Positions 10,441-20,568 of a stretch of DNA of 64,000 bases are shown piece by piece. Source of the DNA: Candidatus Pantoea bituminis (GTDB lineage: Bacteria; Pseudomonadota; Gammaproteobacteria; Enterobacterales; Enterobacteriaceae); the NCBI RefSeq assembly GCF_018842675.1, contig NZ_JAGTWO010000004.1:2604001-2668000 (forward strand), read 5' to 3'. The notes under the pieces were generated by a model. It saw only the letters and a program-made list of their open reading frames with translations, ran no database searches and had not been told where the DNA came from. Positions within the stretch are counted from its first letter, which is position 1. Each line of letters starts with the position of its first letter. The translations under genes were made by a program, and so were the position numbers.

Positions 10441-10889
10441 TCCCAGCGCTGGGCTGACTGATGATCGCTGTCACGCGCATCCACCCAGCGATCGCCGTCA
10501 TCGGTGGCTTCGCGCTTCCAAAACGGCGCACGGGTTTTTAAGTAATCCATCACAAACTCCGCAGCGGCAAAGGCGCTGCTGCGGTGTGCGCTGGTAACGC
10601 CGACAAACACGATTTCATCGCCGGGAAACAGCTCTCCAATACGATGTATCACCGTTACACGCTGTAACGGCCAGCGCTGGCGCGCATCATCGACAATTTC
10701 CTGCAATGCTTTCTCGGTCATGCCGGGATAATGCTCCAGCGTCAACGCCGCAACGTTGTCCCCTAAATTGTGATTGCGCACTTTGCCGGTGAACGTCACT
10801 ACCGCGCCATCTTCGTGACGTGCCGCCAGCCAGCGATACTCTTCAGCCATGTCAAAAGGCGCATGGCCAACACGAATTTGCGTTTCCAT
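10437..10889 (-). CDS. moaE: Molybdopterin synthase large subunit MoaE
   Basis: Catalytic subunit of molybdopterin synthase (150 residues), which transfers sulfur from the MoaD thiocarboxylate to precursor Z (cPMP). It contains TFTGKVRNHN, LEHYPGM, RIGEL..GD, and the active-site stretch SAHRSSAF plus YLKTRAPFWKRE, as in E. coli. Last gene of moaABCDE; its ATG directly follows the moaD stop codon. Confidence 0.97.
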   Translation of the reverse strand: METQIRVGHAPFDMAEEYRWLAARHEDGAVVTFTGKVRNHNLGDNVAALTLEHYPGMTEKALQEIVDDARQRWPLQRVTVIHRIGELFPGDEIVFVGVTSAHRSSAFAAAEFVMDYLKTRAPFWKREATDDGDRWVDARDSDHQSAQRWD

Positions 10890-11135
10890 CTATCCTCCCG
10901 TTACCGGTGGAAAGAAGGCCACTTCATCGCCCGCACGCAGCGGATGCGTCATTGGCACCAGGGTTTGATTGACCGCAGCCAGCAGCTTGCCGGACTCTAA
11001 CGCCAGCGCCCAGCGGTCGCCCTGTTCTGCCAACGCGCTGCGTAATGCTGCGACATCGGGATATTCGGTTGTTATCTCAAGTTCGCTGGTGCCGGTTAAC
11101 TCGCGCACTTGGGCAAAAAACAGCACTTTGATCAT
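10890..11135 (-). CDS. moaD: Molybdopterin synthase sulfur carrier subunit MoaD
   Basis: An 81-residue ubiquitin-like sulfur carrier ending in the required Gly-Gly (PPVTGG), which is adenylated by MoeB and converted to a thiocarboxylate. The start overlaps the moaC stop by 4 bp and the stop abuts moaE. Confidence 0.97.
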   Translation of the reverse strand: MIKVLFFAQVRELTGTSELEITTEYPDVAALRSALAEQGDRWALALESGKLLAAVNQTLVPMTHPLRAGDEVAFFPPVTGG

Positions 11136-11614
11136 GCTTCACCTGCCTGAAAGTCACCCGATTTACCGCCGCTTTTACTCAGTAAGCGCAGTTGATCGAT
11201 AACGATATCCTTCTGCACCGCTTTGCACATGTCGTAAATGGTCAGCGCCGCCACCGAAGCAGCGGTCAACGCTTCCATCTCAACGCCGGTTTTACCGCTC
11301 AAACGGCACAGCGAGGTAATGCGCACGCGATTGAATTCTGGCTCTGCAACCAAATTGACTTCAACCTTGCTCAACATCAGCGGATGGCAAAGCGGTATCA
11401 GCTCCCAGGTACGCTTAGCGGCCTGAATGCCCGCTATGCGTGCAGTAGCAAAAACATCACCTTTGTGGTGGCTGCCTTCAACAATCATTTGCAGCGTTTC
11501 GGGCTTCATCAGCACCAGCGCTTCAGCCTGTGCTTCGCGCACTGTTTCCGCTTTGGCTGAGACATCAACCATGTGCGCTTCGCCTGCGGCGTTTATGTGT
11601 GTGAGTTGTGACAT
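11132..11614 (-). CDS. moaC: Cyclic pyranopterin monophosphate synthase MoaC
   Basis: A 160-residue enzyme that acts after MoaA to form cPMP from 3',8-cyclo-GTP. Visible are the start segment [37 protein letters not shown] (active-site His) and [11 protein letters not shown]; it ends with a basic GGKSGDF tail. Overlaps moaD by 4 bp. Confidence 0.97.
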   Translation of the reverse strand: MSQLTHINAAGEAHMVDVSAKAETVREAQAEALVLMKPETLQMIVEGSHHKGDVFATARIAGIQAAKRTWELIPLCHPLMLSKVEVNLVAEPEFNRVRITSLCRLSGKTGVEMEALTAASVAALTIYDMCKAVQKDIVIDQLRLLSKSGGKSGDFQAGEA

Positions 11615-11616
11615 GC

Positions 11617-12132
11617 TTACAGTTTCTTCAAATGTGAAACGAAATTACACGGACGCGTACGCGCATCCAGCTGATCGGCAATAATGCGTTCCCACGCGCT
11701 GCGGCAAGCATTGGTTGAGCCAGGCACGGCGAAAATCAGCGTTTGATTAGCCAGGCCAGCAACAGCCCTTGATTGCAGCGTAGAACCGCCAATTTCTTCA
11801 TAGGAAATCATGCGGAACAACTCACCGAATCCACTAATTTCACGGTCAAACAGCGGCAGCAGCGCTTCTGGCGTGCTGTTCTTCAGATTGAAACCGGTGC
11901 CACCATTGATAATCACCACCTGAATATCTTCACTGGCAATCCAGCGTGAGACGATGGCGCGAATGCGGTAGAGATTGTCGGGGACGATGGCGTGGTCAAT
12001 CACGCTGTGTCCGGCTTCGCGGGCAGCTTCACGCAGATAATCACCGGAAGTGTCATTACTGGCTTCGCGGCTGTCCGAAACGGTGAGCAGCGCAATTTGC
12101 ACCGGTTGGAATTCGCTGGTTGGTTTACCCAT
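11617..12132 (-). CDS. moaB: Molybdopterin biosynthesis protein MoaB
   Basis: A 171-residue MogA/MoaB-fold protein. INGGTG and the [21 protein letters not shown] and PGSTNAC segments are those of the molybdopterin-binding domain. In E. coli MoaB is dispensable next to MogA. Two base pairs separate it from moaC. Confidence 0.96.
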   Translation of the reverse strand: MGKPTSEFQPVQIALLTVSDSREASNDTSGDYLREAAREAGHSVIDHAIVPDNLYRIRAIVSRWIASEDIQVVIINGGTGFNLKNSTPEALLPLFDREISGFGELFRMISYEEIGGSTLQSRAVAGLANQTLIFAVPGSTNACRSAWERIIADQLDARTRPCNFVSHLKKL

Positions 12133-12145
12133 GATTGCTCCTTAA

Positions 12146-13131
12146 TTATCCGCCAATGTAGGACAGGTTCTGCGTAATACCCGTATTGCCCTGATGCAGA
12201 AAATGTGTCTGTTTTTCTTACCCAGACTGCTGGCGATGCGCGCCTGCAGTTCCTGTTGCTGATCATCCGAAGCGAGCAAATCGCGCAGCGGAAGGCCGCC
12301 GTCGCCGAACAAGCAAAGATGCAGATTACCCTGTGCAGAGACGCGCAGACGGTTGCAGCTGGCACAAAAATCTTTGGAATAAGGCATGATCAAACCGATC
12401 TCACCGAGGTAATCAGGGTGATAAAACACCTGCGCCGGGCCATCGCTGCGCCCGCTTAAGCGGCGCTGCCAACCCTGCGCGATCAACTGATCGCGAATCA
12501 CTTCGCCGGAAACGTGTTGCTGGCGGAAAAGCGCGCCGCCTTCGCCCGTTTCCATCAGTTCGATGAAACGCAGTTGAATTGGACGGGTACGAATCCACTC
12601 CAGGAAGGTCATCAGATTATGACTGTTGATATCGCGCATTAGCACGCTGTTGACTTTGACCTGCTGAAAGCCAGCGTCAAAGGCGGCATCAATGCCTGCC
12701 ATGACCTGATGAAACTTATCCTGGCCGGTAATAGCATGAAACTGGCGGGCATCCAGGCTGTCGAGGCTGACGTTGAGCGCGGTCAAACCGGCGTCGCGCC
12801 ACTGTTTGACGTCGCGCGCCAGGCGATAACCATTGGTAGTAACCGCAATATGGCGTATCGAGGCGTTTTCACGCACTGCAGCAATGATGTCCGTGAAATC
12901 GCGGCGCAGCGAGGGCTCGCCGCCTGTCAGACGCACTTTTTCAGTGCCTGCAGCGGCAAACGCACGCGTAACGCGGCGAATTTCATCCAGCGAGAGAAAA
13001 CTTTTGTTGCGGATGCCGTGCGGTTTGTAGCCGTCCGGCAGACAATAGGTACAACGGAAGTTACACACATCCGTGACCGATAAGCGCAAGTAGTAAAACT
13101 TGCGCTCAAATGCATCAGTAAATTGTGACAC
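12146..13131 (-). CDS. moaA: GTP 3',8-cyclase MoaA (frameshift near 3' end)
   Basis: Radical SAM enzyme that rearranges GTP in the first step of Moco synthesis. The N-terminal [4Fe-4S] motif is CNFRCTYC; the second cluster cysteines are in [11 protein letters not shown] and LHLCLFG. The GTG start at 13131 follows the riboswitch. As written, the last ~30 codons are out of frame; adding one T at the five-T run 12212-12216 (plus strand) gives an end in [20 protein letters not shown] with a TAA at 12146-12148, 328 residues against 329 in E. coli. The C-terminal GG is needed for activity in the family, so this frame is very likely the real one. Confidence 0.93.
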
Positions 13132-13135
13132 CTGG

Positions 13136-13245
13136 ACACCTTTCCAAATTCGGGAGATGCAGTCATTTCTTTCTGCACCCTGGCAGCGCGAAGGCTACGG
13201 CCTGAATCCCCTATCTTGCGACTTAGGCACTCAGGCTAGAGTGTA
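13136..13245 (-). promoter_or_regulatory. Molybdenum cofactor (Moco) riboswitch
   Basis: Leader of moaA on the minus strand. It contains the conserved pieces of the Moco RNA motif in order: ACTCTAGCCT at the 5' end, GCCGTAGCC, GCCAGGGTGCA, GAAAGAAATGACTGCA, TCTCCCG and GGAAAGGTGT just before the start codon. The pieces align with the E. coli moaA leader as I remember it. Moco binding is expected to block translation of moaA. Confidence 0.9.
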
Positions 13246-13314
13246 CGTTGACCTTATGATCAACGCGGTTAGTGTGATGGTAGCGCGAAATTTCACACGA
13301 TTCCACCGGCTGTT

Positions 13315-13342
13315 TTCGCTATATATTTGATGATATAGCGAA
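13315..13342. promoter_or_regulatory. ModE operator upstream of moaA
   Basis: Perfect 10-bp inverted repeat TTCGCTATAT / ATATAGCGAA with an 8-bp spacer, between the divergent moaA and ybhK genes. It fits the ModE consensus (CGnTATAT palindrome). In E. coli ModE-molybdate activates moaA from a comparable site, so the same is likely here. Confidence 0.88.
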
Positions 13343-13461
13343 TTTTCACCGCATTTTCGCAGCAGGATACGTTAAAATACGCCGCAGAATTTGCTGTATG
13401 TCATCCCTGCCCGGATTTGTGCTTAAAAGAGCCATAATCTGGGCGCGTTTTAAGGAGAAGT

Positions 13462-14367
13462 ATGAATCGAACACTGGCCGATCTCGATCGCGTCGTGGCT
13501 TTAGGCGGCGGACATGGATTGGGACGCGTGATGTCAGCGCTGTCACCGCTCGGTTCTCGCCTGACCGGCATTGTCACCACCACCGATAACGGCGGATCAA
13601 CCGGACGTATTCGTCGCTCAGAAGGCGGCATTGCATGGGGCGACATGCGCAACTGTTTAAACCAGCTCATTGCTGAACCCAGTGTCGCTTCAGCCATGTT
13701 TGAATACCGCTTTTCTGGCAATGGCGAACTGGCGGGACACAATTTAGGTAATTTGATGTTGAGAGCGCTGGATCACCTTAGCGTTCGCCCGTTAGAAGCC
13801 ATCAATATCATTCGCAATTTATTGAAGGTTGATGCTTTTCTCATTCCGATGTCCGAGCAGCCGGTTGATTTAGTGGCGCTCGATAGCGAAGGCAACATGG
13901 TTTACGGCGAAACCGATATTGATGAGATGAAGCAACCGCCGCAAGAGATGATGCTGCATCCCAACGTGCAACCCACGCGTGAAGCGTTGGAAGCCATTGC
14001 TGAAGCTGATCTGATCCTGATTGGTCCCGGCAGTTTCTATACCAGTCTGATGCCAATTTTGTTAATGGATGAGATGGCACAGGCGTTGCGCCGCACGCCA
14101 GCCACCATGGTGTTTATCGGCAACCTGGGACGAGAACTTAGCCCCGCAGCCGCTAATCTGACCGTCGCTGATAAGTTAGAAATGATGGAGCGCTACATTG
14201 GCAAGCGAGTAATCGATGCCATTGTGGTGAGCCCAGCCGCGGATATCAGCAACGTCGAAAATCGGTTGATCGTGCGTGAACCGCTGGAAGCCGCCGACAT
14301 TAAATATCGTCACGACCGCCAGCTGTTACGCGTTGCGTTGGAACACGCGATTCAGGGATTTAACTGA
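13462..14367 (+). CDS. ybhK: Gluconeogenesis factor-like protein YbhK (YvcK/CofD family)
   Basis: A 301-residue protein of the YvcK/CofD-like family, which binds UDP-sugars in Bacillus and is needed for growth on gluconeogenic carbon; the E. coli role is unproven. Visible are the nucleotide-binding start [24 protein letters not shown] and [20 protein letters not shown] ribosome site precedes the ATG. It ends one base before the uvrB stop on the other strand. Confidence 0.95.
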   Translation: MNRTLADLDRVVALGGGHGLGRVMSALSPLGSRLTGIVTTTDNGGSTGRIRRSEGGIAWGDMRNCLNQLIAEPSVASAMFEYRFSGNGELAGHNLGNLMLRALDHLSVRPLEAINIIRNLLKVDAFLIPMSEQPVDLVALDSEGNMVYGETDIDEMKQPPQEMMLHPNVQPTREALEAIAEADLILIGPGSFYTSLMPILLMDEMAQALRRTPATMVFIGNLGRELSPAAANLTVADKLEMMERYIGKRVIDAIVVSPAADISNVENRLIVREPLEAADIKYRHDRQLLRVALEHAIQGFN

Positions 14368-14368
14368 G

Positions 14369-16390
14369 CTACGATGCCGCAATAAACAGCGTGCGCAGTT
14401 CATGCAGCTGATCGCGCACGTTGGCTGCCTGTTCGAACTCCAGGTTCTGCGCATGCTGCTGCATCTGCCCTTCCAGTTCATGAATCTTTTTCTGCAACGC
14501 CTGTGGCGTCAATGACAGGTAATCAGCTTCGGCATCAGCGGCGCCTTTGCGGGTCGACTTACCTTTGCCGCGCACTTTCGCCACGTTGTTACCCAGTTCC
14601 AGAATATCGGTAATCTTCTTATTCAGGCCCTGCGGCACAATGCCATTTTCCTCGTTGTACAGTCGCTGCTTCTCGCGGCGGCGCTCGGTTTCCTCAATAG
14701 CCCGCGCCATTGATGGCGTGATTTTATCGCCGTAGAGAATTGCTTTGCCGTTAATGTTACGCGCCGCACGTCCTATAGTCTGAATCAGCGAGCGTTCAGA
14801 ACGCAGGAACCCCTCTTTATCGGCGTCCAGAATCGCCACCAGCGACACTTCTGGCATATCCAGGCCTTCACGAAGCAGGTTGATACCGACCAGCACATCA
14901 AACTCGCCCAGACGCAAATCACGGATGATCTCCATACGTTCAACCGTATCGATGTCCGAGTGGAGATAACGCACCCTTTCACCGTGCTCTTCGAGGTATT
15001 CGGTGAGATCTTCCGCCATGCGTTTGGTTAACACCGTCACCAGCACACGCTCTTTAACCGCCACGCGCTGACGGATTTCTGATAACAAATCGTCAACCTG
15101 TGTCCCAACGGGACGTACTTCGAGGATCGGATCCAGTAACCCGGTAGGGCGCACCAACTGATCGATCACTTCAGTGCCCGATTTTTCCAGCTCATATTTA
15201 CCCGGCGTCGCCGAAACATAAATCGTCTGGGGCGCCAGCGACTCAAACTCTTCAAACTTCATTGGGCGGTTATCCAGCGCCGACGGCAGACGGAAACCGT
15301 ATTCCACTAACGTCTCTTTACGCGCCCGGTCGCCCTTATACATACCGCCAATTTGCGGAATGGTAACGTGTGATTCATCCACCACCAGCAGGCCATCTGC
15401 CGGTAAGTAATCAAAAAGTGTCGGTGGCGCTTCGCCTGGCCCGCGTCCCGAAAGATAGCGCGAGTAGTTTTCGATACCAGAGCAATAACCCAGTTCACCC
15501 ATCATCTCGAGATCAAATTGAGTACGCTGCGTAATGCGCTGTTCTTCCAACAGTTTGTTGTTTTCCAGCAAATTTTTCCGACGATCGGCCAGCTCGACTT
15601 TGATCTCTTCCATCGCCTGCACAATACGTTCGCGTGGGGTGACGTAGTGCGTTTTAGGGTAAATCGTGAAGCGCGGGATCACCGATTCCACTTGGCCGGT
15701 CAGCGGATCAAACAGTGACAGCCGCTCTACCTCTTCATCAAACAGCTCTACACGCAACGCAATGTCATCCGACTCTGCGGGGAAGATGTCGATCACTTCG
15801 CCGCGCACGCGGAACGTACCGCGCTGGAAAGCTTGATCGTTACGTGCATATTGCAGCTCTGACAGGCGACGCAAAATGCTGCGCTGATCGATGATCATGC
15901 CACGCGTCAGATGCAGCATCATTTTTAAATAGAGATCAGGATCGCCTAAACCATAAATGGCTGACACCGACGCCACCACAATGACATCGCGGCGTTCCAA
16001 CAGCGCTTTGGTCGCGGAGAGACGCATCTGCTCAATGTGTTCGTTTACCGAGGCGTCCTTTTCAATAAAGGTATCGGAGCTGGGAACATAAGCTTCTGGC
16101 TGATAGTAATCGTAATAAGAGACGAAGAATTCCACGGCGTTATCGGGGAAGAACTCTTTCATTTCACCATACAGCTGCGCCGCCAGCGTTTTGTTAGGTG
16201 CCAGCACCATGGTGGGACGATTGAGATCGGCAATGACGTTGGCCACGGTGAACGTTTTCCCCGAGCCGGTTACGCCTAACAGCGTTTGATGGGCCAATCC
16301 ATCCTCAAGCCCCTCTTCCAGACGGCGAATCGCTTCGGGCTGATCGCCAGAAGGTTTGAAAGCGGAGTTCAATTTAAAGGCTTTACTCAT
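14369..16390 (-). CDS. uvrB: UvrABC excinuclease subunit B
   Basis: A 673-residue damage-verification helicase of nucleotide excision repair; identical in length to E. coli UvrB. Walker A is GVTGSGKT (~39-46), the beta-hairpin motif is [10 protein letters not shown], then DESHVTIPQ, and helicase motif [11 protein letters not shown]. The C-terminal UVR domain ([23 protein letters not shown] region) binds UvrC. The start is the internal ATG at 16390 ([11 protein letters not shown]), with AGGAACC upstream, 14 codons after the longest possible start. Confidence 0.98.
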   Translation of the reverse strand: MSKAFKLNSAFKPSGDQPEAIRRLEEGLEDGLAHQTLLGVTGSGKTFTVANVIADLNRPTMVLAPNKTLAAQLYGEMKEFFPDNAVEFFVSYYDYYQPEAYVPSSDTFIEKDASVNEHIEQMRLSATKALLERRDVIVVASVSAIYGLGDPDLYLKMMLHLTRGMIIDQRSILRRLSELQYARNDQAFQRGTFRVRGEVIDIFPAESDDIALRVELFDEEVERLSLFDPLTGQVESVIPRFTIYPKTHYVTPRERIVQAMEEIKVELADRRKNLLENNKLLEEQRITQRTQFDLEMMGELGYCSGIENYSRYLSGRGPGEAPPTLFDYLPADGLLVVDESHVTIPQIGGMYKGDRARKETLVEYGFRLPSALDNRPMKFEEFESLAPQTIYVSATPGKYELEKSGTEVIDQLVRPTGLLDPILEVRPVGTQVDDLLSEIRQRVAVKERVLVTVLTKRMAEDLTEYLEEHGERVRYLHSDIDTVERMEIIRDLRLGEFDVLVGINLLREGLDMPEVSLVAILDADKEGFLRSERSLIQTIGRAARNINGKAILYGDKITPSMARAIEETERRREKQRLYNEENGIVPQGLNKKITDILELGNNVAKVRGKGKSTRKGAADAEADYLSLTPQALQKKIHELEGQMQQHAQNLEFEQAANVRDQLHELRTLFIAAS

Positions 16391-16466
16391 GAATGCGGTT
16401 CCTGCTGAAGAAGTCGGCGGGCAGGCAATCATTTTACTCTGCTATGGTGAATTTGCCAGAAATAAA

Positions 16467-16486
16467 TACTGGATATAAAAACAGTA
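16467..16486. promoter_or_regulatory. LexA (SOS) box of uvrB
   Basis: TACTGGATATAAAAACAGTA matches CTG-N10-CAG with flanking TA and lies 77 bp before the uvrB ATG. uvrB is a classical SOS gene, so repression by LexA is expected. Confidence 0.92.
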
Positions 16487-16776
16487 ATGGTGCACAGTTA
16501 TGGAGAACCCCGCTGCGCCGTATTAACAAGATTGATAGCCCGCAACGTTAATTCTTGTTGCGCAAGGTTATCCCCAAGCAGAGCTTGATTTTAACATTTG
16601 TCAATAGAGCGTCATAAAATTACAGTTTGATGAACTGGCAGATAATCCTTAGGCTTGTTTTTTACTAATTCATTGATTTATATTGTTTATGCAGAAAAGC
16701 CCAGTTTCTCATCACAATGTAAGCAAGCCGCGTATTTCCTCGCTTCTAACCTGTTTTCATGAGCTAATGCACAAGG

Positions 16777-16834
16777 TTATCCACAGGAATGGTGGATAAC
16801 TGAGGGCAGCCCAATCGCCATAGGCTGTGTATAA
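16777..16834. other. DARS1-like cluster of DnaA boxes
   Basis: Three DnaA boxes within 58 bp: TTATCCACA at 16777-16785 (plus), TTATCCACC at 16791-16799 (minus) and TTATACACA at 16826-16834 (minus). A fourth, weaker box TTATCCCCA lies at 16568-16576. In E. coli the uvrB-bioD gap carries DARS1, which converts ADP-DnaA to ATP-DnaA and has three boxes, one opposed to the other two. Position, number and orientation all agree. The call of function is inferred from this agreement. Confidence 0.85.
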
Positions 16835-17271
16835 TTTTTCCCGCATTAGTTCCCTGCTAAAAATATTTTTTTCGATTTAATTTCACCACTTTCTCTCATG
16901 TATTAACTATGCTTTTGGAGCCTTAGCGTAAAAATTATGCATTCGAAGCGCGGGTTAAGGGCCATTCTTAATCAGACTCAATGCCTTCTAAATGTACAGA
17001 TGCACCAGCAACGTTAAGCATTCCGCACCGTTAATGTGCATGCCTTTTATCACCCCGAGCAATTGTTAAGCATTGCTCATATTTTGCTGCGCTTTTTCCC
17101 GTCCAGTACGCTAAATTACGCTTTTTTAGGAATTTGGCCTGGTAATTGCAGTACTCATTCCAGTACGTATCACCGCGCCAACCGGCGCACTGTGCGGCAA
17201 TGGCGTTAACGCCATCGTTGATGACTTGTTTGCCAGACGACAAAGAGCGGAAGCATTCAGGCTAATTATCT
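16835..17271. other. Non-coding stretch between DARS1 and the ABC gene
   Basis: AT-rich sequence with no convincing gene. A 70-codon open frame on the minus strand (17031-17243) has only a TTG start and no recognisable product. The right end must hold the promoter of the ATPase gene; I see no clear operator. Confidence 0.5.
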
Positions 17272-17287
17272 GGAAGGAGTGTGTCAG

Positions 17288-18010
17288 ATGCTGAGTTTAC
17301 GTTCGGTGAATCAGTTTTACGGTCAAAACCACATCTTGTGGGATGTGGATCTCGATCTGCCGCCCGGCACCTGCACCGGTGTTTTGGGTCGTCCCGGCAT
17401 GGGCAAAACCACGTTAGTTAACTGCATCATGGGTAAGCTGCCGATCAACAGCGGCTCAATATTTTGGCAGGAGAATGGCGCGCCGCCGGAGAATCTTCTA
17501 CTGCAGCCGGCTGAACAGCGTGCGCGCAGAGGGATCGGTTACGTGCCGCAAGGTCGCCATATTTTTACGCAGATGAGTGTTGAAGATAATTTATTGATTG
17601 GCCTGTTGGCTGGCGCGGCGCAGACGGATCGCCATCGCGCCATTCCGGAAATGGTTTTCGACCTCTTTCCGGCACTTTATTCCTTACGCCAACAGCGCAG
17701 CGGCGATCTTCCCATCGATCAGCAACAGCAGCTTGCGCTGGCACGCGCACTGGTTTTACAGCCTAAGCTTTTGATTCTGGATGAACCCAGCGACGGTATG
17801 TCGCCTTGGCTCGAAGAGGAAATGGGCAATTTGATTCGCCGCCTCAATTTGGATTACGGCATGACCATATTGCTGCTGGAGCAGCGCGTGTCACTGATTC
17901 GACGTGTAGCCGATTACTTTTTCCTGCTGCATCGCGGACGCAATGTGGCGCAAGGAAAAGTCGCCCAGCTGGATGACAGTACCGTCAACAAATGGCTGAC
18001 GGTAGCGTAA
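17288..18010 (+). CDS. Orphan ABC transporter ATP-binding protein (UrtE/LivF-like)
   Basis: A 240-residue ABC ATPase most like UrtE/LivF of urea or branched-chain amino acid uptake (YVPQGRHIFTQMSVEDNLL, LLLEQ). Walker A is GRPGMGKTT and Walker B LLILDEPSDG. The signature, normally LSGGQ, reads DLPIDQQQQ, so the two glycines that contact ATP are missing. There is no permease or binding-protein gene nearby. The start is the ATG at 17288, eight bases after GGAAGGAG. It sits between DARS1 and bioD, where E. coli has no gene. Whether it still hydrolyses ATP is doubtful; a regulatory or degenerate role is possible. Confidence 0.85.
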   Translation: MLSLRSVNQFYGQNHILWDVDLDLPPGTCTGVLGRPGMGKTTLVNCIMGKLPINSGSIFWQENGAPPENLLLQPAEQRARRGIGYVPQGRHIFTQMSVEDNLLIGLLAGAAQTDRHRAIPEMVFDLFPALYSLRQQRSGDLPIDQQQQLALARALVLQPKLLILDEPSDGMSPWLEEEMGNLIRRLNLDYGMTILLLEQRVSLIRRVADYFFLLHRGRNVAQGKVAQLDDSTVNKWLTVA

Positions 18011-18011
18011 T

Positions 18012-18683
18012 TTACTCAGGCAGGGTCAAATAAGCGCCGCAATCAGCGTGTTGAGCGATGTCGATGAGATAGGGAATTTCACCGAGGCACGGTGCCGGTA
18101 AGCGCTGTTTTAGGGTGGCAAGGTATTCCTGATGGCGTTTTCCTGGCGGTACGACGGTGTTGGCGATCCAGCCCGCCAGACGCAGTCCGCGCGCCTGAAT
18201 GGCATCGGCTGTCAGCATTGCGTGGTTGATACAGCCCAGTTTCACGCCGACGACTAAAATCACCGGTAACTGTTCCGACGTTACCCAATCGGCGTAAGTT
18301 TCGCGTTCTGACAGCGGCGTATACCAACCGCCCGCGCCTTCGATCAAAATCCATTCTGCCAACGGTTCCAGATCGCGCAGTCCAGCCGATAAGGTGCTGA
18401 ATTCAATGGGCCGTCCCTCGTCTGCGCTGATGATATGCGGTGAAGTGGGTTCGACAAACGCCAGCGGATTGATCTGCTGATAATCCAACGTCACGCTGCT
18501 ATAGCGCTGTAAAGCCAGTGCATCGCTGTTGCGAACGCCTTCAGCGGTGATTTCACAGCCCGAGGCCACCGGTTTGTAGCCCGCAGTACGATAACCTGCG
18601 CTGTTCGCGGCCTGCAGCAATGCGCTGCTGGCAACCGTTTTACCAACTTCAGTGTCGGTGCCAGTGATAAACCAGCGTTTCAT
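18012..18683 (-). CDS. bioD: Dethiobiotin synthetase BioD
   Basis: A 223-residue ATP-dependent carboxylase that closes the ureido ring of dethiobiotin. P-loop GTDTEVGKTV at residues 8-17, then GYKPVASG, EGAGGWYTPL and GVKLGCINHAML as in E. coli. Last gene of the bioBFCD operon; its ATG overlaps the bioC stop by 4 bp. Confidence 0.97.
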   Translation of the reverse strand: MKRWFITGTDTEVGKTVASSALLQAANSAGYRTAGYKPVASGCEITAEGVRNSDALALQRYSSVTLDYQQINPLAFVEPTSPHIISADEGRPIEFSTLSAGLRDLEPLAEWILIEGAGGWYTPLSERETYADWVTSEQLPVILVVGVKLGCINHAMLTADAIQARGLRLAGWIANTVVPPGKRHQEYLATLKQRLPAPCLGEIPYLIDIAQHADCGAYLTLPE

Positions 18684-19435
18684 GATGGGCTTACTCCATA
18701 CATCAAATGGTAACTCATGCGAAATCCCTGCGCGTCTTGTGGCCAGTGTTTTTCTAGCTGTGCCAGACGCTGACGGGTTAATAAATGGCCTTCTCGCCCT
18801 GCATGCAGATGCGTTGCACCGATGCCTTTTAATGAACGCATCGCGCTAAGCGCATCAGGGAAATGCATTGTGATCACCTGCGCCTGACAATGTAATCCCT
18901 GCTCAACGCAGGCGGCGGTAATCTCCTGCTCACTCAGGAAGCGGTTAGCGTGGGCAACATCATCAATGTGCGACCACGCTTGATGCACCTCATGCAGCGA
19001 TCCCGCGCTCAACGTGGAAAACAGCAAGCAGCCTTCAGGGCGTAAAACGCGTTTGAACTGGTGCAGCGCTGCACGCAAATTGTCACTCCACTGCACCACT
19101 AAATTGCTCCACACCACGTCCATGCTGGCATTGGCGAAAGGTAAAGCATCAATATCGCCCGCTAAATAGTGTTGCGCTACGTTATTCGCGCGCGCCTGTT
19201 GCAGCATTTGTGGTGACAAATCCAGCGCCGTGACCTGCTTGCCGCGCTGCCGCCAGGTGCGGCTATACCAGCCCGTTCCACATCCTGCATCTAACAGCTT
19301 GTCACCGGTTTGCGCCGGGGCTAGTGCCAGCAAGGCGTCGCCGCTTAAACGTTGTAGCTCGGCGTGGCGATCGTAATGCAGCGCAGCACGCCCAAAGGCG
19401 CGAGCCACGGCGCGTTTATCTACCTGCAGCGTCAT
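18680..19435 (-). CDS. bioC: Malonyl-ACP O-methyltransferase BioC
   Basis: A 251-residue SAM-dependent methyltransferase that masks malonyl-ACP so fatty acid synthesis can build the pimelate chain of biotin. The SAM motif I is [13 protein letters not shown], followed by [11 protein letters not shown] and VWSNLVVQW. Starts inside the last 20 bp of bioF and overlaps bioD. Confidence 0.96.
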   Translation of the reverse strand: MTLQVDKRAVARAFGRAALHYDRHAELQRLSGDALLALAPAQTGDKLLDAGCGTGWYSRTWRQRGKQVTALDLSPQMLQQARANNVAQHYLAGDIDALPFANASMDVVWSNLVVQWSDNLRAALHQFKRVLRPEGCLLFSTLSAGSLHEVHQAWSHIDDVAHANRFLSEQEITAACVEQGLHCQAQVITMHFPDALSAMRSLKGIGATHLHAGREGHLLTRQRLAQLEKHWPQDAQGFRMSYHLMYGVSPS

Positions 19436-20568
19436 GCAGCGCCTCCAGTAACAGATCGATATCTTCCGGCGTGTGCGCCGCAGTCAAGGTAATACGCAAG
19501 CGCGCGGTGCCTGGCGGCACGGTCGGTGGTCGAATCGCGCTAACCCAGCAACCAGCATCAGCCAACGTTTTTGATAACGCCATCGCCTCGGCGTTGCCGC
19601 CAACAATCAACGGCTGGATGGCACTTTCTGATTGCATGAGCTTCCAGGGCAATGAAGCGGCACCAGCACGAAAACGTTGAACGTTGGCGTAAAGCCGCTG
19701 ACGTAATGCATCGCCCTGTTGAATCTGCTGCAGCGCCGCCTGCAACGCGCAAGCTTGCGCGGGTGGCATGGCGGTTGAGTAAATCAGGTGACGTGAGAAT
19801 TGCAGAAAATAGTCGGCGATAGCGTCATCACACAGCAGCGCTGCGCCGCTGACGCCAAAGGCTTTACCAAACGTCACTACCAGCAGCTCTGGCTTCACGG
19901 CTTGCTGCCAGCAGCTGCCGCGCCCTTGCTCTCCTACCACGCCAATCCCATGCGCATCATCCACCAGCAGCCATCCTTCAGCGCGGCGAGTCTGATTGGC
20001 AATATCGCGCAAGGGGCGCTGTCGCCATCCATGCTGAAAATGCCTTCGGTCACGACCAGCGTTTCACCTTCACATGGCACCGCTAAGCGCGTTGCGAGGC
20101 TGTGCGAATCGTTATGGCTGAAACGCCGCAGCTGCGCCGGACTGTGGCTTGCGGCGTCAAGCAGCGACGCATGCGCCAGTTTGTCGGCAAGGATACGGTC
20201 GTTTTTTCCGCCAGCAGATGGATCACCGCCTGATTAGCGGCGAAACCAGAGATAAACAGCAGCGCGCGCGAGTAGCCCAGCCAGTCTGCGAGCTGCGCCT
20301 CTAAATCGGCGTGCAGACGGTTAAAACCGGTAACGTGACTGGATGCGCCCGCGCCTGCGCCTGCCAGGTCAGCGCCTCGCTGCCAGCCCGCGATTACCGC
20401 CGGATGCTGGCTCAATCCGAGATAATCGTTACTGGAAAAATGGCGATAGCGCTTGCCCGCTAGCGTCAGCGAGCGAGTGTGGTTCTCTTCAGTGATATGC
20501 CGCTGACGCCAGCCATCAGCGGCTTGCCGCTGCGCCAGCGCCTGCGTAATACGATGCTGCCAACTCAT
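19416..20568 (-). CDS. bioF: 8-amino-7-oxononanoate synthase BioF (two frameshifts)
   Basis: PLP enzyme that condenses pimeloyl-ACP with alanine. The N-terminal part ([26 protein letters not shown]) and C-terminal part ([26 protein letters not shown] with the PLP lysine, [13 protein letters not shown]) are in different frames. One base is missing at the T6 run 20202-20207 (expected ...[18 protein letters not shown]) and one at the G4 run 20013-20016 ([17 protein letters not shown]). Restoring both gives exactly 384 residues, the E. coli length. Both are homopolymer events, so I read it as an intact gene with sequence errors. Confidence 0.92.

Noticed and set aside
17031..17243. 70-codon open frame between DARS1 and the ABC gene
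   Set aside because: TTG start, no ribosome site and no recognisable family. A decayed gene cannot be excluded but is not supported.
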